Notes under the pieces: generated by a model
Seen by the model: the letters and a program-made list of their open reading frames with translations, nothing else
Database searches by the model: none
What the model was told of the DNA's origin: nothing
Position numbers and translations under genes: made by a program
Origin: CAZJHD01 sp964545855
GTDB lineage: Bacteria; Planctomycetota; UBA1135; JACQFD01
Length of the DNA: 28,744 bases
Assembly: GCA_964545855.1 (NCBI GenBank)
Contig: CAZJHD010000054.1
Span: 1 to 28,744 of the forward strand
Reading direction: 5' to 3'
Part shown: one piece after another, positions 1 to 7,802 of the stretch
How positions within the stretch are numbered: position 1 is the first letter of the stretch
How the letters are laid out: every line of letters begins with the position of its first letter

Positions 1-88
1 CGCGTTGGCCGCCTGATCGCGGCAACCTCTCCGAATCGTGAACTCCTATTTAGGATCGCGCCTTCGTGCGAAGGTCTCGGCGCTGCCG

Positions 89-104
89 GCGGGCGTTCGC
101 CCGC
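89..104 (+). other. GC-rich hairpin in leader of first gene
   Basis: A perfect 7-bp stem (GCGGGCG against CGCCCGC) closes on a TT loop. It lies 54 bases before the likely start at 159, so it would sit in the 5' leader if transcription starts upstream. No clear promoter is visible. A smaller stem (CCTTCG/CGAAGG) lies at 61-74. The role is unknown; hairpins are frequent by chance in such GC-rich DNA. Confidence 0.25.
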
Positions 105-142
105 GGCGAGCCGCGGATTCGGAGCGCTGCCCGGCGCGCACC

Positions 143-148
143 AGGAGG
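143..148 (+). promoter_or_regulatory. Shine-Dalgarno site AGGAGG deciding the GTG 159 start
   Basis: A full AGGAGG core sits 10 bases before GTG 159. It is the best ribosome-binding site in this part of the window and is the reason for choosing the shorter reading of the first gene. Confidence 0.6.
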
Positions 149-158
149 ACTTGGATTC

Positions 159-932
159 GTGGAGACGGGTCGCTGGAACGGATCGAGAGACCGCAGGCGC
201 GGGTCGAGCAGAGTCGTCGTCGCCGCCTGCGTCTCGTTGGCGGTCTGCGTCGCGGCGGGCCTCGTCTGGTTCTGCACGGCGAACCGAGCCGGCGAGCAGC
301 CGGAGAATCGGGTGGAGGAATCTCCGTACGCCGCGGAGCGCGGAGAGTCGCGAGTTCCCCGCGTGGCGCGGCCCGGCTCGGACGTACCCATGGCGTCCGT
401 CCGAGTGCCGCCGGTCGAGGTGGATGCGCCGCGGTCCGCGACGGATGGCCGCACGTCCGAGCCGAGCTTCGCCGAAGCTGCGCCGGAAGCACCTTCGCAG
501 ATCGCCTACGAGCCCCCGTCGGCCGCCGACTACTCGCTCATGACGAAGGCGATCGAAGACGTGAGCTGGATCGCGAAGGACCGGGACTGGAACCCGGAGG
601 GGAAGCTCCTCGACGCGCGTGCGGAGACCGAGCTGCGCGCACTGATCGAGTCGTACCGCGCCGACTTCACCACCGCGCGCAAGGAATTCATGCCGCGGTC
701 CTCCGCCGTGCTGGCGCAGCTCGGAGACGAGGAGCTCGAGCGAAGGTCCCGGATCCCCGTGCCGAAGGGCTCGATCCGCAAGAGCGCCCACACCATCGGC
801 GGGAAGACGATCGAAGTCCCCCTCACCCCGCTCCACGTGCCGGAGATCACGGGCGAGATCGTCGCGCTCGAGAGCATCCCCAAGCGGCTGGGAGAAGAGG
901 TGCGGCAGTTCTTCCGGTACCGCGTCCGCTGA
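159..932 (+). CDS. single-pass membrane protein of unknown function
   Basis: I place the start at GTG 159 because AGGAGG at 143-148 is 10 bases upstream; an upstream ATG at 66 would add Arg-rich sequence that does not look like protein. The product is 257 residues: a short basic N-terminus (Arg/Ser-rich, about 1-18), one hydrophobic segment (about 19-38, ending in Trp-Phe-Cys), a low-complexity Pro/Glu/Ala linker (about 40-125), then a charged folded-looking C-terminal region. The basic-then-hydrophobic N-terminus suggests a signal anchor with the bulk outside the cytoplasm. I recognise no family and assign no function. The codon bias matches the neighbours. The metalloprotease gene starts 130 bases downstream on the same strand and may be co-transcribed. 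Confidence 0.7.
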   Translation: METGRWNGSRDRRRGSSRVVVAACVSLAVCVAAGLVWFCTANRAGEQPENRVEESPYAAERGESRVPRVARPGSDVPMASVRVPPVEVDAPRSATDGRTSEPSFAEAAPEAPSQIAYEPPSAADYSLMTKAIEDVSWIAKDRDWNPEGKLLDARAETELRALIESYRADFTTARKEFMPRSSAVLAQLGDEELERRSRIPVPKGSIRKSAHTIGGKTIEVPLTPLHVPEITGEIVALESIPKRLGEEVRQFFRYRVR

Positions 933-1062
933 TCGACGCACCACGATGACGGCCGGCGATTCCCGAGGTAGCGTGCCCGGCCGGCGCTCGCGAGTGCGCT
1001 CGCGTCCGCGCGTCCCCGCCGCATCACGCGTCGTCCCGCACGACCTCCCCCCCCGAGCTCCC

Positions 1063-3237
1063 ATGCGTCACGTGCTCTCGCTCCTCGCGCTGGCTGGACT
1101 CCTCTCGATGGCGGCGCCCGCCGCGGCCCAGATCGTTCGCAAGGGGGATCCGCGACCGGCGGACCTCGCGCGCCTCCGCGCCGAGGTCGGCGAAGCGGCC
1201 CGAACCTGGACTGTCGAGGCACGCGCCGCGAGCGGCGCCGTGACGCGGCTCCGCGGGCGCATCGCTCTCGAGCCGGGAGCGCCCGAGGCGAAGCTCGCCG
1301 AATTCGTGCGGAGGTTCGGGCCGCTGTTCGACGTCGGGGCCCCGGGATCGGCGATCGTCGAGCTCGAGGAGGGACGCGTTCTCGCGTGGCATGCCGACGG
1401 TTCTCCGCGCGTGGTGGTGGCGCGCCAGAGCGTCGAAGGCTTCCGCGTGCCGGGCCACGGGATCTGGCTCGAGCTCGACCGCGACGGCTCGGGCCTCGGC
1501 GCCCACGGCATCGTCTCGGATCCGGCGGCGCGCACGGCGGCGCCGAGGCTCACGGAGGAGGCGGCCCTCGGCGTCGCGCGCGCGCATCTCGTGGCGACGG
1601 GCCGCGGTGAGACGGCCTGGCGCTCGGCTCCGCGGATCGCGGGCCGGCTCACGCTTCCGGCGCCGGTCGCGCGCCGGGTCTACTCCGTGGGCCTCGTGTT
1701 GCACGAAGGTCTCACGCCGCTCCGCATCGACGTGGACGCGACCACCGGCGCGATCGTCTCGGAGCGCATCGACCGCGAGACCTTCCTCGGCGAGGGCAAC
1801 TTCCCGCTCGGCGGCGGGTCCGTTCCCTTCGAGACCGGGAACGGGAAGGGGATCGTCTACAAGGACTTCAAGCGCGCCGCGGCGAACGCACCGGCATCGC
1901 AATCGCTCCCGGAGATCGCCTTCGAGAGCCCCGTGCCCGGGTTCGCGGAGGACGGGCAGCTCCTCGGTCGGTACGCGTGGGTGCTGCAGGCCGAGGACGA
2001 CCAGCTCACGTTCTTCTCCGTGATCCTCGGTCTGAACCATGCGTTCTTCGGGAGCCCGTTCCTCCCGCAGTTCGCCGACCTCTTCGACGCGACGAACACC
2101 TACTTCCACCTGACGAAGTTCGCGCAGGGGATGACGAAGCTCTTCGGCGGCGCGCTCCCGACGGACTTCGCGATGCCGACGGTGGTGAACCTGCCGGGTC
2201 TGCTGAACGCCTTCTTCTCGACGCAAGACCTGGGGATCGGGACGGGTCCGGGCTTCATGGCCTTCGGCGACCTGAGCGTCGTGACGAACGTGCTCGGCGA
2301 CGACTTCGGGCGCGACCCGTCGATCATGTACCACGAGTACACGCACGCGATCACCGGCTTCGCGGGCATCGACTTCGGCGGATCCGACCTGAACCATCCG
2401 CCTCGAGCCGTGAACGAAGCGATCGCCGACTACTTCGCGGCGGCGTTCATGAACGATCCGCGCATCGGACTCGCGCTGGCGCAACTCGCGGGGCCCGATC
2501 TCTTCGCCGCGATGGGGCTGCAGCAGGACGGCCTCCGCAACCTCGCGGCTCCGCTCACGCTGCTGGGCAACATCGACGATCTCCTCGTCGAGGGAATCCC
2601 GGAGGAGCACGTCGGCGGGCACATCTTCGGCTGCGCGCTCTTCCGGCTCCGGGCTGCGCTCAAGAAGAAGGCCGACGTCCTCGTGCTGTTCTCGATCTTC
2701 AACTGGCCGCAGACCACGGCGGAAGTGGGCTTCCCCGTCGTGGACGCGAACAACGCCTTCGACGCCTACGCCGCCTACTTCGAGGCCTGCGCCGCGACCC
2801 TCGTGGACGACGCGGAGTTCCTCCTGGGCGCGAAGGGTGCCCAGAAGGTGCTCGGCGCCCTCATGGTGAACGACGTCATCGGCTCACCCTTCTTCGGGAC
2901 GGGCTATGTGCTCGACGGATCGGCGAAGGGGACGATCACGATCGACTCCGCGTTCCTCGGGCCCGAGACCGACCGTCTCTTCGCGATCTTCCTCGAGGCG
3001 GGCCGGACCCTCGACGTGACGGTGCAGGGGAGTTCGAAGGACGGGACGCTCGTCGACTTCGAGCTCTTCGGCCCGCCGGGCGGGCTGTTCCTCCCCACCG
3101 GCAAGAAGGTCACCGGCGGCGGCAAGAAAGTGAGCCTCGCGAAGATGCAGGTGCTCGAGACCGACGTGTACCTCGTGATCCCCGAGCGCCTCGGCTTCGC
3201 ACAGGGCCGCTACCGGCTGCAGATCAAGGTGAAGTAG
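1063..3237 (+). CDS. secreted thermolysin-like (M4/FTP-type) zinc metalloprotease
   Basis: This is a 724-residue exported zinc protease. ATG 1063 is chosen because it begins a clean signal peptide (about residues 1-22, ending AAA before Gln); the upstream extension to 946 is Arg/Pro-rich. Residues about 60-250 resemble the FTP/PepSY-type propeptide of thermolysin and fungalysin proteases, which inhibits and chaperones the enzyme. The zinc site is HEYTH at 424-428 (catalytic Glu425) with the third ligand Glu452 in NEAIADYF, close to the NExxSD signature of M4 thermolysins. The tail (about 620-724) looks like a C-terminal PPC-type beta-sandwich. It probably degrades external protein after self-processing. 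Family placement at M4/M36 level is firm; the substrate is unknown. It ends 18 bases from a convergent methyltransferase gene. Confidence 0.88.
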   Translation: MRHVLSLLALAGLLSMAAPAAAQIVRKGDPRPADLARLRAEVGEAARTWTVEARAASGAVTRLRGRIALEPGAPEAKLAEFVRRFGPLFDVGAPGSAIVELEEGRVLAWHADGSPRVVVARQSVEGFRVPGHGIWLELDRDGSGLGAHGIVSDPAARTAAPRLTEEAALGVARAHLVATGRGETAWRSAPRIAGRLTLPAPVARRVYSVGLVLHEGLTPLRIDVDATTGAIVSERIDRETFLGEGNFPLGGGSVPFETGNGKGIVYKDFKRAAANAPASQSLPEIAFESPVPGFAEDGQLLGRYAWVLQAEDDQLTFFSVILGLNHAFFGSPFLPQFADLFDATNTYFHLTKFAQGMTKLFGGALPTDFAMPTVVNLPGLLNAFFSTQDLGIGTGPGFMAFGDLSVVTNVLGDDFGRDPSIMYHEYTHAITGFAGIDFGGSDLNHPPRAVNEAIADYFAAAFMNDPRIGLALAQLAGPDLFAAMGLQQDGLRNLAAPLTLLGNIDDLLVEGIPEEHVGGHIFGCALFRLRAALKKKADVLVLFSIFNWPQTTAEVGFPVVDANNAFDAYAAYFEACAATLVDDAEFLLGAKGAQKVLGALMVNDVIGSPFFGTGYVLDGSAKGTITIDSAFLGPETDRLFAIFLEAGRTLDVTVQGSSKDGTLVDFELFGPPGGLFLPTGKKVTGGGKKVSLAKMQVLETDVYLVIPERLGFAQGRYRLQIKVK

Positions 3238-3255
3238 GCGCCGGCTCCGGGCGGC

Positions 3256-4008
3256 TTAGCGCCGCTCGATGCACCAGAGGGCGCAGGAGACTTCCTCGGC
3301 GAGCCGTCGTCCCTCTTCCTGCTGCCGCTCGATCGCCGCGCGGAGCACGGGTCCGAGGTGGGGCGCGCGCGCGGCGATGCGGTCGGCGGCGGCGGCGAGC
3401 TTCGCGCGGAGGTGCGCTTCTCGGGCGCGGATGGCGGCGGGGGGCTCGACGATCTCCTCGGCGATCCGGTCTCCGCTCGCCTCGAGCGCCTTGCGCCTCT
3501 CGGCGATCGGGTGCGGCTCGCCGGCGTCGTCGAGGACGATCGCGCCGCCCGTTCGGACGTAGCCGCGGAGCTTCGCGACGGTCTCGGCGAGCGTCCCGAG
3601 CACCGGGGCCATCCCGAGGAAGAGCACCGCGTCCCAGGGTCGATCGCCGCGGCCGAAGCTCCGCACGTCGGCCGTCTCGAAGCGGCAGTGGTCCGACAGG
3701 CCCTCCCGCCGCGCGCGCTCGCGCGCGGCCTCCACGAAGGCCGCGAACCCGTCGACGCCCTCCACGTGCGCGCCCAGCTCGCGCGCCACGGCGATCGCAA
3801 CGGCGCCCTTGCCGCAGCCGAGGTCGAGGATGCGCGCCGCGGGCCCGTCGATGCCTCGGCGCCGCAGCACCGCCACGACCGCCGCAGGATCCGAGCCGAG
3901 CGCGTCGAGGTCCTGGAACAGCTCGGCGAGGACGGGGAGGAGCGGCTCCGGTGTGTCGAGCGAGGCGGCGATCGATGCGGCGAGCGAGGATCGGCGGGAC
4001 GAGGCCAT
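3256..4008 (-). CDS. class I SAM-dependent methyltransferase
   Basis: A 250-residue protein with the class I methyltransferase motif I (LDLGCGKG, about 61-68), followed by the acidic motif II region (GVDGF) that binds the SAM ribose, and a motif IV-like stretch (PWDAVLFLGM). Motif I in the form DLGCGKG is typical of small-molecule methyltransferases. A helix-rich C-terminal tail (about 165-250) with many Ala/Arg/Glu residues follows the core. No substrate-specific signature is visible, so the acceptor is unknown. The gene is alone on its strand here: it converges with the protease gene and diverges from the MmcQ/YjbR gene (80 bases between starts), which could share a divergent promoter region. 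Confidence 0.8.
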   Translation of the reverse strand: MASSRRSSLAASIAASLDTPEPLLPVLAELFQDLDALGSDPAAVVAVLRRRGIDGPAARILDLGCGKGAVAIAVARELGAHVEGVDGFAAFVEAARERARREGLSDHCRFETADVRSFGRGDRPWDAVLFLGMAPVLGTLAETVAKLRGYVRTGGAIVLDDAGEPHPIAERRKALEASGDRIAEEIVEPPAAIRAREAHLRAKLAAAADRIAARAPHLGPVLRAAIERQQEEGRRLAEEVSCALWCIERR

Positions 4009-4088
4009 CGGGGAGCCGCGAGCCTACGGCGGCTCCGTGCTCGCCGTGGGCGCCGGTCGACGCAGAATGAGCGACGAGGAACCGCGCC

Positions 4089-4481
4089 ATGCCCAAGCCC
4101 GATGCCGTGCTCGCGCTCATGCGAGAGATCTGCCTCTCGCTCCCCGACACGAAGCTCACCATGACCTGGGGCAAGCCCCACTTCCGCGTCGGCGAGAAGA
4201 TCTTCGCCGGCTGCGGCGAGGAGGTGGAGGGCAAGCCCGTCGTCGGCTTCAAGCTCTCGATGGAGCACGCTGCCGCCGTCTGCCGGCGTCCCGGCTTCCG
4301 TCCGGCGCCCTACGTCGGGCACAAGGGCTGGGTCTCCATGGACGTCTCTCGCGGGACCGATTGGGATTCCGTGCGCGCCTTCGTTCGCGAGAGCTACGAG
4401 CTCATCGCGCCGAAGCGCTCGCTCGCGAAGCTCGCCGGCGTCGAGTCGCCGCCGCGGCGCAAGAGGGCTCGGAGGTCGTGA
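4089..4481 (+). CDS. MmcQ/YjbR family protein
   Basis: A 130-residue protein with the family hallmarks: the LPDT..TMTWGKPHFRVGEKIFA block near residues 18-40 and the GHKGWVSMDV block near 77-87, at the usual family length of about 115-130. Members adopt a CyaY-like fold sometimes called a double-wing DNA-binding motif, but no biochemical role is firmly known. ATG 4089 is supported by GAGGAA at 4076-4081, seven bases upstream. The C-terminus is short and basic (Arg/Lys-rich). The stop codon lies inside the left arm of the inverted-repeat element that begins at 4472. Confidence 0.85.
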   Translation: MPKPDAVLALMREICLSLPDTKLTMTWGKPHFRVGEKIFAGCGEEVEGKPVVGFKLSMEHAAAVCRRPGFRPAPYVGHKGWVSMDVSRGTDWDSVRAFVRESYELIAPKRSLAKLAGVESPPRRKRARRS

Positions 4482-4632
4482 AGAAATCGGCGCCGGGCGA
4501 CCGCCGGCTGCGAGCGGCTGCGGCTTCGTTGCTCCTCCTCCGCAACTCTCCCTGAGTTGCGTCGTCGTCGCGCCTCCCCTCGCTCGCTCTCGCTCGGCCT
4601 CGGGCCTGCGGCGGCGATTTCCTCACAACCTC
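4472..4632. repeat. 161-bp imperfect palindromic element
   Basis: The outer arms 4472-4495 and 4609-4632 are inverted and match at 21 of 24 positions. At the centre an independent perfect 8-bp stem CGCAACTC/GAGTTGCG (4541-4548, 4554-4561) closes on TCCCT. The stretch between also shows weaker inverted similarity (Arg-codon-like CG-rich blocks). The element overlaps the stop codon of the upstream gene and fills most of the gap to the K+ channel gene. Two of the three outer-arm mismatches would be G-U pairs in a minus-strand transcript. It looks like a dispersed palindromic (REP- or MITE-like) repeat, or a large terminator. No second copy is seen in this window. Confidence 0.5.
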
Positions 4633-4695
4633 TCGGAAGTCGTAGCGACCGCCGAGGTCTTCGCGGAGGGAGGGAACCAGGCGTAGGCTCGGCAC

Positions 4696-5523
4696 ATGAG
4701 CGATCTCGACGGTGCCGCCGAACGCGATTGGCGCTCGAAGTACCAGCGCGTCATCTTCGAAGCCGACACGACCGCGGGGAAGGTGTTCGACGTCGTGCTG
4801 ATCGCCGCGATCCTCCTGAGCATCCTCGTCGTGATGCTGGAGAGCGTGAGCGGCGTCCGGGATCGCTGGGGGGACGCGCTGCGCGTCGCCGAGTGGGCCT
4901 TCACGATCCTGTTCACCGTCGAATACGTGCTGCGCCTCGTGTGCGCCGAGCGCCCGCTGCGCTACGCACGCAGCTTCTTCGGGATCGTCGACCTCGTCGC
5001 GGTGGTGCCGACCTACGCCAGCATCCTGGTGCCCGGCGCCCAGGCGATGCTCGTCGTCCGGATCGCTCGGATGCTCCGCGTCTTCCGCGTGCTCAAGCTC
5101 GCGAACTACGTGCGCGAGTCGGAGACCCTCTGGCGCGCGCTCTTCTCGAGCCGCAGGAAGATCGCCGTCTTCGTCTTCGCGGTCTTCGCGCTCGTCGTCG
5201 TCTTCGGCTCGCTGATGTACCTGATCGAGGGTCCCGAGAACGGCTTCACCAGCATCCCGCGCGGGGTGTACTGGGCGATCGTGACCCTGACGACCGTCGG
5301 GTACGGCGACATCTCGCCGCGCACCGACCTGGGGCAGGCCGTTGCCTCCCTGATCATGGTCCTCGGCTACGGGATCATCGCCGTGCCGACGGGCATCGTC
5401 ACGGCGGAGCTCGCGGCGGCGAGCGTGCGTCCCATGCAGCAGAGGAAGTGCGCCTCGTGTGCCGCCCCGCTCCACGACGCAGGCGCGATCTTCTGCAGCC
5501 AGTGCGGCGCGCGGCTGCCCTGA
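4696..5523 (+). CDS. voltage-gated-type K+ channel with C-terminal zinc ribbon
   Basis: A 275-residue inner-membrane ion channel of the six-helix ion_trans family. S1 lies at about 30-50, S2 at 62-83, and S3 at 95-113. The S4 sensor carries arginines at every third place (R122, R125, R128, R131). S5 is at about 156-176, then the pore helix and the selectivity filter TVGYGD at 200-205, and S6 at about 217-240. The filter is that of a K+-selective channel. After S6, where many relatives end or carry a coiled coil, there is a short linker and a zinc ribbon CASC..CSQC (C252, C255, C267, C270). One such subunit would assemble as a tetramer. The zinc ribbon may sense redox or metal or stabilise the tetramer; that is inference. 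Confidence 0.9.
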   Translation: MSDLDGAAERDWRSKYQRVIFEADTTAGKVFDVVLIAAILLSILVVMLESVSGVRDRWGDALRVAEWAFTILFTVEYVLRLVCAERPLRYARSFFGIVDLVAVVPTYASILVPGAQAMLVVRIARMLRVFRVLKLANYVRESETLWRALFSSRRKIAVFVFAVFALVVVFGSLMYLIEGPENGFTSIPRGVYWAIVTLTTVGYGDISPRTDLGQAVASLIMVLGYGIIAVPTGIVTAELAAASVRPMQQRKCASCAAPLHDAGAIFCSQCGARLP

Positions 5524-5541
5524 CGGCGTGGGCCCGCCGTC
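5522..5541. terminator. possible bidirectional terminator hairpin
   Basis: A perfect 7-bp stem GACGGCG/CGCCGTC with a six-base loop begins at the stop codon of the K+ channel gene and lies between two converging genes. It lacks a T-run, so it is at best a weak or factor-assisted terminator. Confidence 0.35.
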
Positions 5542-5574
5542 CGTCGGGCCCCCGGAACGATCGCCGCGCGCGCG

Positions 5575-6240
5575 TCAGGGCGGGCTCGCCGCGCCGACGG
5601 CCTCCATGAATCGACGGAGCTTCCGCTCGTCCAGCGCGCCTTCCGTGCGCACACCGGTGCAGAGGTCGACGCCGAAGGGGCGCACCGCGTGGATCGCGTC
5701 GCCCACGTTCTCGGCGCGCAGTCCGCCGGCGAGGAAGACCGGAACGCGCGACTGCCGCACGATCTCGGCGCTGAGCCGCCAGTCGTGGGTGCGGCCCGTG
5801 CCGCCCAGCTCCTTCACGGGGAGCGTCTGATCGCCGGAGTCGAGGAGGAGTGCGTCGACCTCGCGCTCCGCCTCCATCGCCTCCTGCACGGAATCGTCGC
5901 CGGAAACGTGGATCACCTGCACGAGCGAGACACCCGGGAGCGCGTCCCGCAGTCGTGAGTGGGAGCCCGAAGGTAGGCGGTCGCAGAGCTGCACCGTGTT
6001 CACCCGACAGCGCCTCTGCTGCGCCACGATCGCCTCCGCGTCGGTCCGGCTCGTGAGCAGGAACGTGCCGATGGGAAATGGCACCGTGGCGGCGATCTCC
6101 GCGATGAGCGACTCTGGCACGACGCCCGGCCCGCTCGGCATCTCGGACACGAGGCCGAGTGCCGAGGCCCCGAGGCGCACGGCGAGGCGCGCATCCTCGA
6201 CGGACGCGATGCAGCAGATCTTCACGCGGGTCATGGGCAT
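5575..6240 (-). CDS. orphan phosphoribosylanthranilate isomerase homologue (TrpF-like)
   Basis: A 221-residue (beta-alpha)8-barrel protein of the TrpF family. In tryptophan synthesis TrpF converts N-(5-phosphoribosyl)anthranilate to CdRP. The catalytic Cys (C9, in KICCI) and the general-acid Asp (D134, in LLLDS) are present, as are the GGTGRTHDW block (146-154) and the phosphate-binding AGGL (171-174). Several usually invariant positions differ: KICG is KICC, QLHG is QLCD, and the final SSGVE is CTGVR. It stands alone without trp genes, downstream of an NTF2-like lipoprotein gene by 57 bases. It may still be TrpF, or an old paralogue with a shifted substrate. The start could equally be Met3. 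Confidence 0.75.
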   Translation of the reverse strand: MPMTRVKICCIASVEDARLAVRLGASALGLVSEMPSGPGVVPESLIAEIAATVPFPIGTFLLTSRTDAEAIVAQQRRCRVNTVQLCDRLPSGSHSRLRDALPGVSLVQVIHVSGDDSVQEAMEAEREVDALLLDSGDQTLPVKELGGTGRTHDWRLSAEIVRQSRVPVFLAGGLRAENVGDAIHAVRPFGVDLCTGVRTEGALDERKLRRFMEAVGAASPP

Positions 6241-6297
6241 TCCGGTGGAAGGGTGCTGGCGAAGGGGAGCCGGACACCGAGGCGCACGACGACTGGC

Positions 6298-6882
6298 TCA
6301 GCGGCCAGGTTCGTAGCGCTCGCCGTTCACGAACACCTCGCCGCCCAGCTCCTCGATCTCGTAGGCGAGCCAGCCGCGCGGCGTACGGCGCCACGTCTCC
6401 TTGTGCTTCTGCGTGGTGAGCACCGTGTCCATCGTCTTGCCGTCGCGCTGGAACATGAGACGCTCCCATCGCTGGGACGTGTAGACCGTCGCCGTCTCGC
6501 CGTGCACCTCCAGGTCGTCGATCGTCACGTCGATCGAGAGCGTCTTCGGGATGATGCTCCAATCGCGCAGCACGTCGGCGCGCAGCCGGTCCCTTCCGAG
6601 CACCTCCCCCGACTCGTCGTGGAGCACGAGGTCCTCGGGGATCAGCTCCATGTAGGCGTCGATGTCCTGGTCGATCGTGGCGCGCGTGCTCCGCGCGAGC
6701 GCGTCCTCGATCTCGGCGCGCGCCGTCGCATCACTCGGTGGCGAGGCGCAGGCCGCGAGCAGCAGGCCGACGCCGATCGCGACGCGCGCGCGCCGCGGGA
6801 CGGGGCTCCCGGCCGGGGCGGTGGAGCGCTCGGCGCATCGGAGCGCGTCGCGGGAACGAAGGATGGGCGAGGGCATGCGCAT
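6298..6882 (-). CDS. NTF2/SnoaL-like lipoprotein
   Basis: A 194-residue predicted lipoprotein. ATG 6882 (or 6876) is chosen because the longer reading adds sequence antisense-like to the upstream gene, and because it falls 7 bases after that gene's stop. A basic N-terminus leads to a hydrophobic stretch and the lipobox LAAC (lipidated Cys near residue 42). The mature part begins with a helix (TARAEIEDALARSTRATIDQD) and has the shape of a DUF4440/SnoaL NTF2-like cone: helices then a curved sheet with the typical W-RR-T-GWL ending. These domains often bind small ligands; none can be named. It follows the unknown 243-residue gene closely and is probably in the same operon. Confidence 0.7.
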   Translation of the reverse strand: MRMPSPILRSRDALRCAERSTAPAGSPVPRRARVAIGVGLLLAACASPPSDATARAEIEDALARSTRATIDQDIDAYMELIPEDLVLHDESGEVLGRDRLRADVLRDWSIIPKTLSIDVTIDDLEVHGETATVYTSQRWERLMFQRDGKTMDTVLTTQKHKETWRRTPRGWLAYEIEELGGEVFVNGERYEPGR

Positions 6883-6889
6883 GGGAGCT

Positions 6890-7621
6890 TCAGACGGAGG
6901 TGTCGAGGGCTCGTCGGATCTCCTGCAGCGGATGGTCGCGAGCGAGCGCGCCGGCGACGCTTCCGACGAGGGTGCGCCAGAGGGCGAACTGCTTCTGCTC
7001 GTCGTCGAGCCCGAGCAGCCACGGCGAAGGAGCGCCGCCGTAGGAGATCCGGAGGTCGTCGGCGAAGGTCCGCCTGTCGGCTTCGACCTGCGCACGGAGC
7101 GCGTCGCACGCGGCCGGCGTCACGCGCGCGGGATCCTCCGACGCCTGGAGCAGAAGGATCGCGAGGCCGTGGAAAGCGCGCGGCCGCTCCGGGGGGTCGT
7201 TCTCCGCGAGCCACGACACGAAGGCGGCGCAGGGCTCGATCGTCTCGCGGCCCACCGCGCGCGCGCTCTCGACCATGCGCGCCATCGTGCCTGCGTGGGA
7301 GAAGACCTCCTCGCCGCCGCGCGAGCGGTAGGTGAAGAGCGCCGCGCAGGCGAAGAGTCGGAGCGCGTGGTCGTCGCGGTCCATGTCGTCCCACGTGTGG
7401 TTCGTGACGAGCTCGAGGCACTCCTTCGTTTCCCACGCGGGTGCGCCGGGCGGAACGCGCCGGTCGTCGCGGATCGTGCGCAGCACGGGCTCCACGATCT
7501 CGGCGCCGAAGCCGGCATCGGCCTCGGCGATCCAGAGGAGCCCGTCGTCGGTCACTCTCGGAGCGAGCAGCTCGAGCAGGCTCGTCTCGAATGGCGGCGG
7601 TGCGAAGGGGAGGAATGGCAT
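6890..7621 (-). CDS. conserved-looking protein of unknown function
   Basis: A 243-residue soluble protein without signal peptide or membrane segment. ATG 7621 is chosen: sequence upstream of it in frame (to 7756) is Arg/Pro-rich and unlike protein. The protein is helix-rich, with conserved-looking patches NHTWDDMDRDDHALRLF (about 73-89), CAAFVSWLAENDPPERPRAF (about 130-149) and a C-terminal GLDDEQKQFALWRTLVGSVAG block. It resembles the all-alpha, superhelix-like type of unknown protein common in planctomycetes, but I recognise no family. It lies seven bases upstream of the NTF2-like lipoprotein gene, so the two are likely co-expressed. Confidence 0.65.
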   Translation of the reverse strand: MPFLPFAPPPFETSLLELLAPRVTDDGLLWIAEADAGFGAEIVEPVLRTIRDDRRVPPGAPAWETKECLELVTNHTWDDMDRDDHALRLFACAALFTYRSRGGEEVFSHAGTMARMVESARAVGRETIEPCAAFVSWLAENDPPERPRAFHGLAILLLQASEDPARVTPAACDALRAQVEADRRTFADDLRISYGGAPSPWLLGLDDEQKQFALWRTLVGSVAGALARDHPLQEIRRALDTSV

Positions 7622-7802
7622 GGTCGGTCGGCTCTCGGGGACGTCGCGCGAAGTCTCGCTCACTTCGCCGCGGAGCGCATTCCTCTGGCGGCGCGGAAGC
7701 CGGCGCTCGTCAGGGCCCGTGCGGAGGCAGCGAGGTCTCCCTTGGGCATGGCGCAATCGTCGAGTTCCGCGCCGGTCGCGCGCAAGCGCACCGCGGGCGC
7801 CC

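Noticed and set aside
1024..2622. A 532-codon minus-strand frame opposite the metalloprotease
   Set aside because: Composition is that of an antisense shadow (Arg/Glu/Val/His-rich), and the protease on the plus strand has intact catalytic motifs.
7660..7745. A possible short minus-strand gene beginning MPKGDLAASARAL, between the DoxX-like and unknown genes
   Set aside because: About 28 codons with good third-position bias but no ribosome-binding site, no family resemblance, and it could be chance in this GC-rich gap.
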